Part shown: one piece after another, positions 1 through 5,805 of the stretch
Position numbering within the stretch: position 1 is the stretch's first letter
Layout of the letters: each line of letters starts with the position of its first letter
From: Pseudomonadota bacterium
GTDB lineage: Bacteria > Pseudomonadota > Gammaproteobacteria > Burkholderiales > SG8-41
Direction: 5' to 3'
Length of the DNA: 9,718 nucleotides
Assembly (NCBI GenBank): GCA_023431245.1
Contig: JAEYXO010000379.1
Span: 1 to 9,718 of the forward strand
Notes under the pieces: generated by a model
Seen by the model: only the letters and a program-made list of their open reading frames with translations
What the model was told of the DNA's origin: nothing
Databases searched by the model: none
Translations under genes and position numbers: made by a program

Positions 1-330
1 ACCCGGCGCAGCGAACCGATTTACGGTTACCGGATGATGAACGATGCGGAGCGCAACGAATACCGCGAAAAGATGCGCAATGCGCGCAGCGCCGGAGAGC
101 GCCAGGCCCTGCGCGACGAACATCACAAGCTGATGGAAACCCGGGCCAAGGAACGCGGCGTGACGCTGCCGGATGCGCGTGGCCCCGGACACGGCCCCGG
201 CGGTGAGCGTGGCCCGCAGGCCGGCGGGCCGGGGAAAGGCCCGGGCGCGGGACGCGGCGGACCGCGGCCGGATTGTCCGGGCACCACCGACTGCCCCGGA
301 CCGGGACCGGGCGGCGGACGAAGCCGCTGA
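1..330 (+). CDS. Hypothetical protein with charged helix and Gly/Pro-rich tail (5' end missing)
   Basis: The reading frame is open from the first base, so the N-terminus lies outside the window; 109 residues are visible. An internal ATG at 34 is probably not the true start, because the preceding residues (SEPIYGYRMM) read as part of a short conserved-looking segment. Residues 12-55 are very rich in Glu, Arg and Lys (NEYREKMRNARS, then EHHKLMETRAKERG), predicting a long charged amphipathic helix. The remaining ~51 residues are low complexity, about 20 Gly and 11 Pro, with a near-repeat (DCPGTT / DCPGPG) carrying two cysteines. I recall similar 'YRxxMR...ERxxxRxEHH...RAKERGVTLP' proteins as uncharacterised, presumably exported proteins in betaproteobacteria; loose resemblance to CpxP/Spy-type helical proteins is only an impression. 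No function is assigned. It ends 28 bases from the convergent cfa stop. Confidence 0.7.
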   Translation, partial: TRRSEPIYGYRMMNDAERNEYREKMRNARSAGERQALRDEHHKLMETRAKERGVTLPDARGPGHGPGGERGPQAGGPGKGPGAGRGGPRPDCPGTTDCPGPGPGGGRSR

Positions 331-358
331 TCGCGGCGGCGGCCCGGAGAACCGTCGC

Positions 359-1573
359 TCAGGCGGCGTGCGCCGGGGATCCGTACATGTAATCGCGGGT
401 CTTCGGCATCCGGTGTCCGCAGGTGTTGTCGGCGCGGCAGGCCAGGACCTGGTACAGGTTCATCCAGCCCTCGGCAAATCCGTAGGCGCAGCCGGCGAGA
501 TAGATCTGCCAGATGCGGCTGCGCTTGCCGCCGGCAATGGCCTCGGCCCGCCCGCGGGCGGCTTCCAGGCGGTCCGCCCATTCACGGCAGGTGCGCGCGT
601 AATGCCGGCGCAGCGATTCGACGTCAACCACCTCCAGCCCGGCATCAGACATGTCATGCAGCACCTGCGAGACATGAGGCAGTTCCCCGTCCGGAAACAC
701 ATAACGCTCGATGAACTCCCCGGCACCCAGCGGCATCCAGCGCGCCGCAGTGTCCGCGGTCGTGATGCCGTGGTTCAGCACCCGTCCGTCGGCGGCGAGC
801 AGCGAGCGGATTTTCGCGAAATAGTCCGGCAGGTGCCGCAGCCCGACATGTTCGAACATGCCGATGCTGGTGATGCCGTCGTATTCGCCGTCAAGGTCGC
901 GATAGTCGCAAAGCTCGACCCGGCAGCGGTCACCCAGGCCCGCTTCGCGGATGCGCTCACGGGCATGATCCAGTTGCCGTGATGACAGCGTGACGCCGGT
1001 GGCCTGCACGCCATGGCGCTGCGCGGCGCGCATCACCAGCCCGCCCCAGCCGCAGCCGATGTCGAGCAGCCGGTCGCCCGGGCGCAGCGCCAGCTTGCGC
1101 AGGACATGGTCGAGCTTGGCCTCCTGGGCTTCGTCCAGCGACATGGCCTCGCCGCGGTAATAGGCGCAGGAATAGACCATGCCGCGGTCGAGGAACAGCG
1201 CGTAAAAGTCGTTGGACACGTCGTAGTGGTACTCGATCGCGCGCCGGTCGCGCGTCGGGGTGTGCCGTCGCCCCTGCGCACGCCGCGGCACCGGTTCACC
1301 GGCGGCCTGGCGCGCCAGGCTCTCGCCGACCCGGAACACCTCGTGTATCGGCCCCTCGACCTGGATATTCCCTTCGACAAAAGCCTCGCCGAGTTTTTCG
1401 AGATCGGGATTCACCAGGTAACGCAGCGCCGAAGGACCGGGCAGTGAAATCGTCACTGTCGGACTGGGCGACAGGTCGACGCGGCGGCCGTTCCACAGTT
1501 GCAGGCGCAGCGGCAGCCGGGCCTGGGCGGCCAGGCGATCCACCAGGCGGTTGAAACGACGTTGCAGGAGCAT
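359..1573 (-). CDS. cfa: Cyclopropane-fatty-acyl-phospholipid synthase
   Basis: Transfers a methylene group from S-adenosylmethionine onto cis double bonds of membrane phospholipid acyl chains, working at the cytoplasmic face of the membrane. The 404-residue product matches the family's usual length (~380-430). Visible landmarks are the substrate-binding segment EYHYDVSNDFYALFLD (114-129), YSCAYY with Cys136, the SAM-binding loop DIGCGWGG (171-178), MFEHVG with Glu241, His268 in LNHGI, RRHYARTCREW with Tyr325, and Cys362 near the C-terminus. These correspond to the known active-site residues of E. coli Cfa (Cys139, Glu239, His266, Tyr317, Cys354). Start: GGGAGG sits 5 bases before ATG 1573, whereas a GTG two codons upstream overlaps that ribosome site and is unlikely. 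It follows the cco operon on the same strand after a 108-base gap, so it may be read through from it or have its own promoter. Confidence 0.95.
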   Translation of the reverse strand: MLLQRRFNRLVDRLAAQARLPLRLQLWNGRRVDLSPSPTVTISLPGPSALRYLVNPDLEKLGEAFVEGNIQVEGPIHEVFRVGESLARQAAGEPVPRRAQGRRHTPTRDRRAIEYHYDVSNDFYALFLDRGMVYSCAYYRGEAMSLDEAQEAKLDHVLRKLALRPGDRLLDIGCGWGGLVMRAAQRHGVQATGVTLSSRQLDHARERIREAGLGDRCRVELCDYRDLDGEYDGITSIGMFEHVGLRHLPDYFAKIRSLLAADGRVLNHGITTADTAARWMPLGAGEFIERYVFPDGELPHVSQVLHDMSDAGLEVVDVESLRRHYARTCREWADRLEAARGRAEAIAGGKRSRIWQIYLAGCAYGFAEGWMNLYQVLACRADNTCGHRMPKTRDYMYGSPAHAA

Positions 1574-1641
1574 GACCACCTCCCGTCATCGAGGCGCCGC
1601 AGCGCACCGGCTGCGGCAAAACCGGTTGACACCCGCCACAG

Positions 1642-1668
1642 CTTAAACCCGCGGCATCCCGCTGTGAA
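1642..1668 (-). promoter_or_regulatory. Weak candidate sigma-70 promoter for cfa
   Basis: On the minus strand TTCACA (1668-1663, 5 of 6 to the -35 consensus) and TTTAAG (1647-1642, 4 of 6 to the -10) are separated by 15 bases, which is short. It lies in the 108-base gap before cfa, where a promoter would be needed if cfa is not only read through from the cco operon. The match is weak and could be chance. Confidence 0.2.
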
Positions 1669-1681
1669 CCCTCCGCCGCGA

Positions 1682-1918
1682 TCAGTCGGTGCCTTCGCCC
1701 CGCCCCGTGCGCTGGAGAAAACAGGTGAAGGCGCTGGAGGCCGCGGCCACCAGCCAGAACATGAAAAACCCGACCGAATACACCGCAATCGGCGACCAGT
1801 GCACCGGCTCGCCGAGCAGGTACAGTTCCTGCGGATCAATCAGCGTGAAAAACACGCCCTCCGCAATCCCGCCGACGATGAATGACGGCCACAGTATCCA
1901 CATCAGTCGTTTGCCCAC
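1682..1918 (-). CDS. Small two-helix membrane protein at end of cco operon
   Basis: The 78-residue product has two hydrophobic segments, about residues 6-26 (MWILWPSFIVGGIAEGVFF) and 44-67 (IAVYSVGFFMFWLVAAASSAF), joined by a short DPQELYLLGEPVHW loop, with a short charged C-terminus. I chose GTG 1918 because GGAGG (1931-1927) lies exactly 8 bases upstream; a TTG at 1942 extends the frame but has no ribosome site, and ATG 1903 also lacks one. I recall similar uncharacterised proteins near cbb3 oxidase accessory genes in betaproteobacteria, and it is the last gene of the run ccoN-ccoO-ccoQ-ccoP-ccoG-fixH-DUF3149. Location suggests a role in oxidase assembly or membrane maintenance, but that is inference from position only. 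Confidence 0.8.
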   Translation of the reverse strand: MGKRLMWILWPSFIVGGIAEGVFFTLIDPQELYLLGEPVHWSPIAVYSVGFFMFWLVAAASSAFTCFLQRTGRGEGTD

Positions 1919-1945
1919 AGGCTTTGCCTCCGTTCCGCCCAAATG

Positions 1946-1960
1946 CCGGGCTCAGCCCGG
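1946..1960. repeat. Short perfect hairpin with a stop codon in its loop
   Basis: The arms CCGGGC and GCCCGG pair perfectly (6 bp, all G-C), and the 3-base loop is the TGA stop of the 47-residue gene on the minus strand. No T-run follows on either strand, so it is not a canonical terminator. It could slow 3' exonuclease or modulate expression of the last operon gene, which starts 28 bases beyond the hairpin. Confidence 0.5.
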
Positions 1961-2095
1961 ACGATTCCGGTTTTCGTCTTCCGCGATCTTTTTGCGGAAG
2001 AACAGGTAAAAACCGGCGCCGATGCCGATGATGACCACGATGGTCAGCAGGCTCATCAGGCCGAAATCCGAACCAAACAGGAGTTTCCAGGCCAT
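1952..2095 (-). CDS. DUF3149-type single-helix membrane peptide (47 aa)
   Basis: A short gene immediately after fixH. It starts MAWKLLFGSDFGLMSLLTIV, continues as a hydrophobic helix (about residues 11-33, rich in Ile, Val and Gly, ending FYLFF) and closes with a charged tail (RKKIAEDENRNRPG). The opening MAWKLLFGSD and the whole architecture match my memory of the DUF3149 family of ~45-residue proteins, which has no known function. A strong ribosome site (GGGAGGGG, about 2100-2105) lies a few bases before ATG 2095 and overlaps the fixH stop, indicating coupled translation; the gap between the genes is 9 bases. Topology is probably N-out/C-in, since the positive charges follow the helix. Being a single-helix peptide in a cbb3 operon, it could be an accessory subunit comparable to CcoQ or CcoM, but no direct evidence shows this. 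Confidence 0.85.
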   Translation of the reverse strand: MAWKLLFGSDFGLMSLLTIVVIIGIGAGFYLFFRKKIAEDENRNRPG

Positions 2096-2104
2096 GTCCC
2101 CTCC

Positions 2105-2623
2105 CTAACCCGGGTTGTCCGGCAACAGCGTGACTGCGGCCGGCGCCGGCACCGTCAGCGAGCCGCCGATGCGCCAGCTCGACTGCAGGTCCTCCAGCAC
2201 CAGCAGCCAGCGGCCCGCGCTGAGCTCGGGCACCGCCCCTTCGTACTGGCCGGGACCGCGCTGCCGCAACAGCACCAGGCCGTCGCGGCCGGCGCGTGTG
2301 GGATGCACGACGCGCAACTGCAGCTGCGGCGGCAATGCCGCGCCTGCAGCCGCATCCAGGCGCAGCGACACGCTGCGCCCATCGGGTGCCAGCCGCAGTT
2401 CGCCGCGGTAGCCCAAGCGTGCGGCCAGCGCGCCACGCTCCAGCGTCTGGTTGATCGCCAGCCCCTGCTTGTAATAGTCATCGACCACCAGGCCGTCGCT
2501 GCTGACCACGGCGATCCAGATGGTCGCGATGCCCGCAAAGATCACCGCGACCGGGCCTGCCATCAGCAGCCAGGGCCAGGGTTCGCGGTACCAGGGCAGC
2601 AGCGGCTGCGTCGCGTTGTGCAT
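2105..2623 (-). CDS. fixH: FixH/CcoH-family cbb3 oxidase assembly protein
   Basis: A 172-residue single-span membrane protein needed for stable assembly of cbb3-type cytochrome c oxidase in the organisms where it has been studied. Visible: a cytoplasmic start with PWYREPWPW (10-18), one membrane helix (about 19-41), the family signature DGLVVDDYYKQGLAIN (43-58), and a periplasmic beta-rich domain to the end. Start: ATG 2623 has GAGGAG six bases upstream; a GTG at 2662 would overlap the ccoG 3' end and lacks such a site, so the shorter form is preferred. The ribosome site overlaps the ccoG stop (2634-2636), indicating translational coupling. The ccoI and ccoS genes that often follow ccoH elsewhere are not here. 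Confidence 0.9.
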   Translation of the reverse strand: MHNATQPLLPWYREPWPWLLMAGPVAVIFAGIATIWIAVVSSDGLVVDDYYKQGLAINQTLERGALAARLGYRGELRLAPDGRSVSLRLDAAAGAALPPQLQLRVVHPTRAGRDGLVLLRQRGPGQYEGAVPELSAGRWLLVLEDLQSSWRIGGSLTVPAPAAVTLLPDNPG

Positions 2624-2633
2624 GGGTTTCTCC

Positions 2634-4049
2634 TCAGCGGACATAAAAACGGGACTTTTCACGCGCGCTCACCTCGGGCCGGTCGACATCGCTGACCAGG
2701 AAGACGATCGGGTGCGAACCCTGCGCGAGCCCGTCCGGATCGACGCGCACCGACATCGGGAAGGTCTGGGTCGTGGCCGGCGGCACCTCGATCGGCTGCG
2801 GGGTCATGACCCGCAATCCGGGCAGCCCCTCGACGCCGACCGTGTAACGGCGCGCGACTTCGTCGGTATTGATGAACTGCAGGCGGTAGACGTTCTCGAT
2901 CTGACCACCCGGCGCATCGCGCATCAGGGCACCGCGATCGCGCAGCACGTCGACCTTCAGCGGACTGCGCAGCAGCAATCCGCCGAGGAAGGCGACAACC
3001 AGTATGCCGAGCAATGCGGAGTACACCAGCACCCGCGGCCGGAACACATGGCGCCGGATGTCCGAATCGGCATAGCGGCCGGCCATCGCATTCTCGGTCG
3101 AATAACGGATCAGGCCGCGCGGATAACCCATCTTGTCCATCACCTGGTTGCAGCCGTCGATGCAGGCGGCGCAACCGATGCATTCGTACTGCAGGCCATC
3201 GCGGATGTCGATGCCGGTTGGGCACACCTGCACGCAGATGTTGCAGTCGACACAGTCGCCCAGTCCCATCGCCTTCGGGTCGGCCTTGCGGCCGCGGGCA
3301 CCGCGCGGATCACCGCGCTGCGCGTCGTAGGTGATGACCAGCGTATCCGGATCGAACATCACGCCCTGGAAGCGTGCATAGGGGCACATGTACTTGCACA
3401 CCTGCTCGCGCATCCAGCCGGCGTTGCCGTAGGTGGCGAAGGCGTAGAAGAAGATCCAGAAGGTCTCCCAGGGACCGAGCGTCCAGGGGGCGAACGAGGC
3501 CGCGAGCGTGGTGATCGGCGTGAAATAGCCGACGAAGGTGAAGCCGGTCCACAGCGAAAGCGCGATCCAGACACCGTGTTTCAGCGCCTTCAGCCCGAAC
3601 TTGCGCGCGCTGGCCGGCCCCTGGTCGAGCCGCATGCGCTGCAGCCGGTCGCCCTCGATGCGGCGCTCGATCCACATGAAGATCTCGGTGTAGACGGTCT
3701 GCGGGCAGGCATAGCCGCACCACAGCCGCCCCGCAATCGCGGTGAACAGGAACAGTGCGTAGGCGCAGATGATCAGCAGCGCCGTCAGAAAAATGAAATC
3801 CTGGGGCCACAGCACCATGCCGAAAATGTAGAACTTGCGCGAAACCAGGTCGAACAGCACGGCCTGGCGGTCGTTCCAGGTCAGCCAGGGTGCGCCGTAG
3901 AACACCAGCTGCGTGGCAATGACCAGCGCCACCCGCCACCAGGCAAACCAGCCGGTGACCGCGCGCGGGTAGATCTTCTTGCGGACCTCGTAGAGGGAGG
4001 TTTCGACCTCCTCGACGCCCGCGGTGGCGGCCCGCCCGTCCTGCGCCAT
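2634..4049 (-). CDS. ccoG: Cytochrome c oxidase accessory protein CcoG (FixG/RdxA)
   Basis: Polytopic Fe-S membrane protein of the cbb3 biogenesis set; CcoG is reported to act as a cupric reductase supplying Cu(I) for the CuB site. The 471-residue product has several membrane helices (about 38-56, 85-107, 160-180, 195-210 and 337-360), the motifs WCGYACPQT (Cys111, Cys115) and CKYMCPYAR (Cys218, Cys222), and a dicluster ferredoxin region with Cys266/269/272/276 and Cys290/293/296/300, the pattern expected for two [4Fe-4S] clusters. After the last helix a periplasmic Ig-like FixG C-terminal domain runs from about 363 to 471. ATG 4049 abuts the ccoP stop (4050), with an AGGGA-type ribosome site inside ccoP, so the two are translationally coupled. 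Length and motifs are normal for the family. Confidence 0.97.
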   Translation of the reverse strand: MAQDGRAATAGVEEVETSLYEVRKKIYPRAVTGWFAWWRVALVIATQLVFYGAPWLTWNDRQAVLFDLVSRKFYIFGMVLWPQDFIFLTALLIICAYALFLFTAIAGRLWCGYACPQTVYTEIFMWIERRIEGDRLQRMRLDQGPASARKFGLKALKHGVWIALSLWTGFTFVGYFTPITTLAASFAPWTLGPWETFWIFFYAFATYGNAGWMREQVCKYMCPYARFQGVMFDPDTLVITYDAQRGDPRGARGRKADPKAMGLGDCVDCNICVQVCPTGIDIRDGLQYECIGCAACIDGCNQVMDKMGYPRGLIRYSTENAMAGRYADSDIRRHVFRPRVLVYSALLGILVVAFLGGLLLRSPLKVDVLRDRGALMRDAPGGQIENVYRLQFINTDEVARRYTVGVEGLPGLRVMTPQPIEVPPATTQTFPMSVRVDPDGLAQGSHPIVFLVSDVDRPEVSAREKSRFYVR

Positions 4050-4961
4050 CTACTTTTTTCCCTGTCCCGAGATCCCGAGCACGTAGGCGGTCAGCAGGTG
4101 GATCTTGCCTTCGTCGAGAAAGTCCTTGTGCGCCGGCATCTGGTTGACGCGCCCCTTGACGATGGTCTCGGTGATCGCCGCCTCGGTGCCGCCGTGCAGC
4201 CAGATGTCGTCCGTCAGGTTGGGCGCCCCGAGCTGCGGGTTGCCCTTGCCGTCGGCGCCGTGGCAGGCCACGCAGGCGCTTGCGTACTTCGTCCTGCCGC
4301 GCTGCGCGCGCAGGCCGTCGTGGGTGCGCCCGGCGAGCGACAGCACGTAATGCACGGCATCGCGCACGTCCTCGCTGCCGCCCAGAACCGCGCCCATCGG
4401 CGGCATCACGCCGTTGCGGCCGTCGGCTATGGTGGTGCGGATGGCCTCCGGTGTGCCGCCGTAGAGCCAGTCGCCGTCGCGCAGGTTGGGGTAGCCGCGC
4501 GAGCCGCCGGCATCGGAACCATGGCACTGCGCGCAGTAGTTGAGGAACAGCCGCTGGCCGATTTCCCGTGCCTCGGCATCGGCAGCCACGACAACGGCGT
4601 CCTGCTTGAGGAAACGGTCGACGATCGGCCCGAAGGTCGCGGCAGCCTGCTTCTGCTCGTCCTGGTACTGGCCGGTGGATGTCCAGCCGAGGTATCCGCC
4701 GAAGGAACCCAGCCCCGGATAGAGGATCAGGTAGACAAAGGAGAACACGATGGTGATGTAGAACAGCCACATCCACCAGCGCGGCAGCGGGTTGTTGAAT
4801 TCCTCGAGATCATCCCAGGAGTGCCCCGTGGTGCCGGGCTGCTCGTCCTTGGCGAGCTTCTGTGTCGACAGCAGCTTCAGAAGGACCGCGCAGGCCAGCA
4901 GGCTCACCACCGTGATGATGGCGATATACAGGCTCCAGCCGTCGTGTACGAAATCGCTCAT
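4050..4961 (-). CDS. ccoP: cbb3-type cytochrome c oxidase diheme subunit III (CcoP)
   Basis: Diheme cytochrome c subunit that takes electrons and passes them toward CcoO and CcoN. The 303-residue protein has two N-terminal membrane helices (about 9-31 and 63-82), so it belongs to the two-helix CcoP type rather than the single-helix type. Between them is the FixP N-terminal signature EEFNNPLPRWWMWLFYITIV (53-72). Two periplasmic c-type heme domains follow: CAQCH at 143-147 with candidate Met ligands at 186/189, and CVACH at 230-234 with Met275. Spacing and length are normal. ATG 4961 overlaps the ccoQ stop (ATGA), so translation is coupled. The protein ends in a basic GQGKK. Confidence 0.97.
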   Translation of the reverse strand: MSDFVHDGWSLYIAIITVVSLLACAVLLKLLSTQKLAKDEQPGTTGHSWDDLEEFNNPLPRWWMWLFYITIVFSFVYLILYPGLGSFGGYLGWTSTGQYQDEQKQAAATFGPIVDRFLKQDAVVVAADAEAREIGQRLFLNYCAQCHGSDAGGSRGYPNLRDGDWLYGGTPEAIRTTIADGRNGVMPPMGAVLGGSEDVRDAVHYVLSLAGRTHDGLRAQRGRTKYASACVACHGADGKGNPQLGAPNLTDDIWLHGGTEAAITETIVKGRVNQMPAHKDFLDEGKIHLLTAYVLGISGQGKK

Positions 4962-5137
4962 TGCCGCCCTCTCCCGTTGCGGGCCATCTGCTCTTCAGCC
5001 AGATCGTCCTCCAGCGGCAGCCGCGCCGCCGCCTCGAAATCCTCGCGCTTGCCCTTGCTCCATGCCCACAGCACGATGCCGATGAAGACGATGAACAGCA
5101 GGGCGGTAATCAATGAACGGACAAGATTGATATCCAT
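4958..5137 (-). CDS. ccoQ: cbb3-type oxidase small subunit CcoQ (FixQ)
   Basis: A 59-residue single-helix protein that stabilises the cbb3 complex. It reads MDINLVRSLITALLFIVFIG..., with one membrane helix (about 7-26) ending in WAWSKGKREDFEAAA, the CcoQ-typical basic-acidic transition after the helix, then an acidic cytoplasmic stretch (PLEDDLAEEQ) and a basic end. ATG 5137 is 3 bases after the ccoO stop, and GAGG overlapping that stop serves as ribosome site. Its TGA overlaps the ccoP ATG. The position between ccoO and ccoP is the conserved one. Confidence 0.95.
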   Translation of the reverse strand: MDINLVRSLITALLFIVFIGIVLWAWSKGKREDFEAAARLPLEDDLAEEQMARNGRGRQ

Positions 5138-5140
5138 GGG

Positions 5141-5758
5141 TTACCTCACGTTGCGCAGCACGGTGCCGAGGCCCTGCAGGTAGGCGATCAGCGCGTCCAT
5201 TTCCGTCTTGCCCTTGACGCCTTCCGCAGCCTTGGCGATGTCCTCGTCGGTGTACGGCACCCCGAGCCGGCGCAGGGCACGCATTTTCGGCGCCACCGAG
5301 GCCGGATCCAGCGGGGCATCGGCGAGGAACTTGTACGCTGGCATGTTCGACTCCGGCACCAGGTCGCGCGGGTTGATCAGGTGCACGCGATGCCATTCGT
5401 CGGAATAACGCCCGCCGACGCGCGCGAGATCCGGCCCGGTGCGCTTGCTGCCCCACAGGAAGGGATAGTCGTAGACGAACTCGCCCGCAACCGAATAATG
5501 GCCATAACGCTCGGTCTCGGCGCGGAAAGGCCGAATCATCTGCGAATGGCAGTTGTTGCAGCCCTCGCGGATGTAGACATCACGCCCCGACAGCTGCAGC
5601 GCGGTGTAGGGCTTGAGGCCGCTGACCGGCTGTGTGGTCGACTTCTGGAAAAACAGCGGCACGATTTCGACCAGGCCGCCGAAGCTGATGGCGACGATGA
5701 TCAGCACGATCAGCAGTCCCAGATTTTTTTCGATGATCGCATGGCCCGAAGTGTCCAC
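5141..5758 (-). CDS. ccoO: cbb3-type cytochrome c oxidase monoheme subunit II (CcoO)
   Basis: Membrane-anchored monoheme cytochrome c that carries electrons from CcoP to the CcoN active site. The 205-residue product has one N-terminal helix (about 12-37), the family segment GLKPYTALQLSGRDVYIREG, the heme site CNNCH (67-71) followed by SQMIRPFRAE, and a Met ligand in ESNMPAYKF (Met139). Length is normal for CcoO. The start is GTG 5758, not ATG: AGGAG (5768-5764) lies 5 bases upstream, and the encoded VDTSGHAIIEKN matches where CcoO proteins begin. It follows ccoN after a 47-base AT-rich gap, the largest spacing inside the cco structural genes. Confidence 0.96.
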   Translation of the reverse strand: MDTSGHAIIEKNLGLLIVLIIVAISFGGLVEIVPLFFQKSTTQPVSGLKPYTALQLSGRDVYIREGCNNCHSQMIRPFRAETERYGHYSVAGEFVYDYPFLWGSKRTGPDLARVGGRYSDEWHRVHLINPRDLVPESNMPAYKFLADAPLDPASVAPKMRALRRLGVPYTDEDIAKAAEGVKGKTEMDALIAYLQGLGTVLRNVR

Positions 5759-5805
5759 GTCTTCTCCTGAATCAAAAATATGTTTATAATCAAATACTTA
5801 TGCTG
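5759..5805 (-). promoter_or_regulatory. AT-rich spacer between ccoN and ccoO with heptamer direct repeats
   Basis: In an otherwise GC-rich operon this gap is strikingly AT-rich: bases 5769-5805 are 29/37 A or T. Read on the minus strand it contains TTTGATT twice (5794-5788 and 5776-5770), offset by 18 bases, with a TATAAA-like element between. CTGACA (5 of 6 to a -35) sits 15 bases before TATAAA, a short spacing. Possible roles are an internal promoter for ccoOQP-ccoG, or an AU-rich RNase E processing site that uncouples ccoN mRNA from the rest. The ribosome site of ccoO (AGGAG) is at its end. Confidence 0.4.

Noticed and set aside
1637..1666. Inverted repeat CACAGC/GCTGTG around an 18-base loop downstream of the cco operon
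   Set aside because: No T-run follows on the minus strand and the loop is long, so it is not supported as a terminator.
2624..2662. Longer fixH form from GTG 2662
   Set aside because: It would overlap ccoG and lacks a ribosome site, whereas ATG 2623 has GAGGAG at good spacing.
3310..4776. A 488-codon open frame on the - strand overlapping ccoP and ccoG
   Set aside because: Out of frame with both, Arg/Leu/Pro-rich, no motifs; the cytochrome c and ferredoxin motifs belong to the other frames.
2520..5183. An 887-codon open frame on the + strand, longer than any real gene here
   Set aside because: It lies antisense to fixH, ccoG, ccoP and ccoQ, all clearly coding with intact motifs. Its product is His/Arg/Ala/Gly-rich with no recognisable domain, as expected from the complement of high-GC codons.
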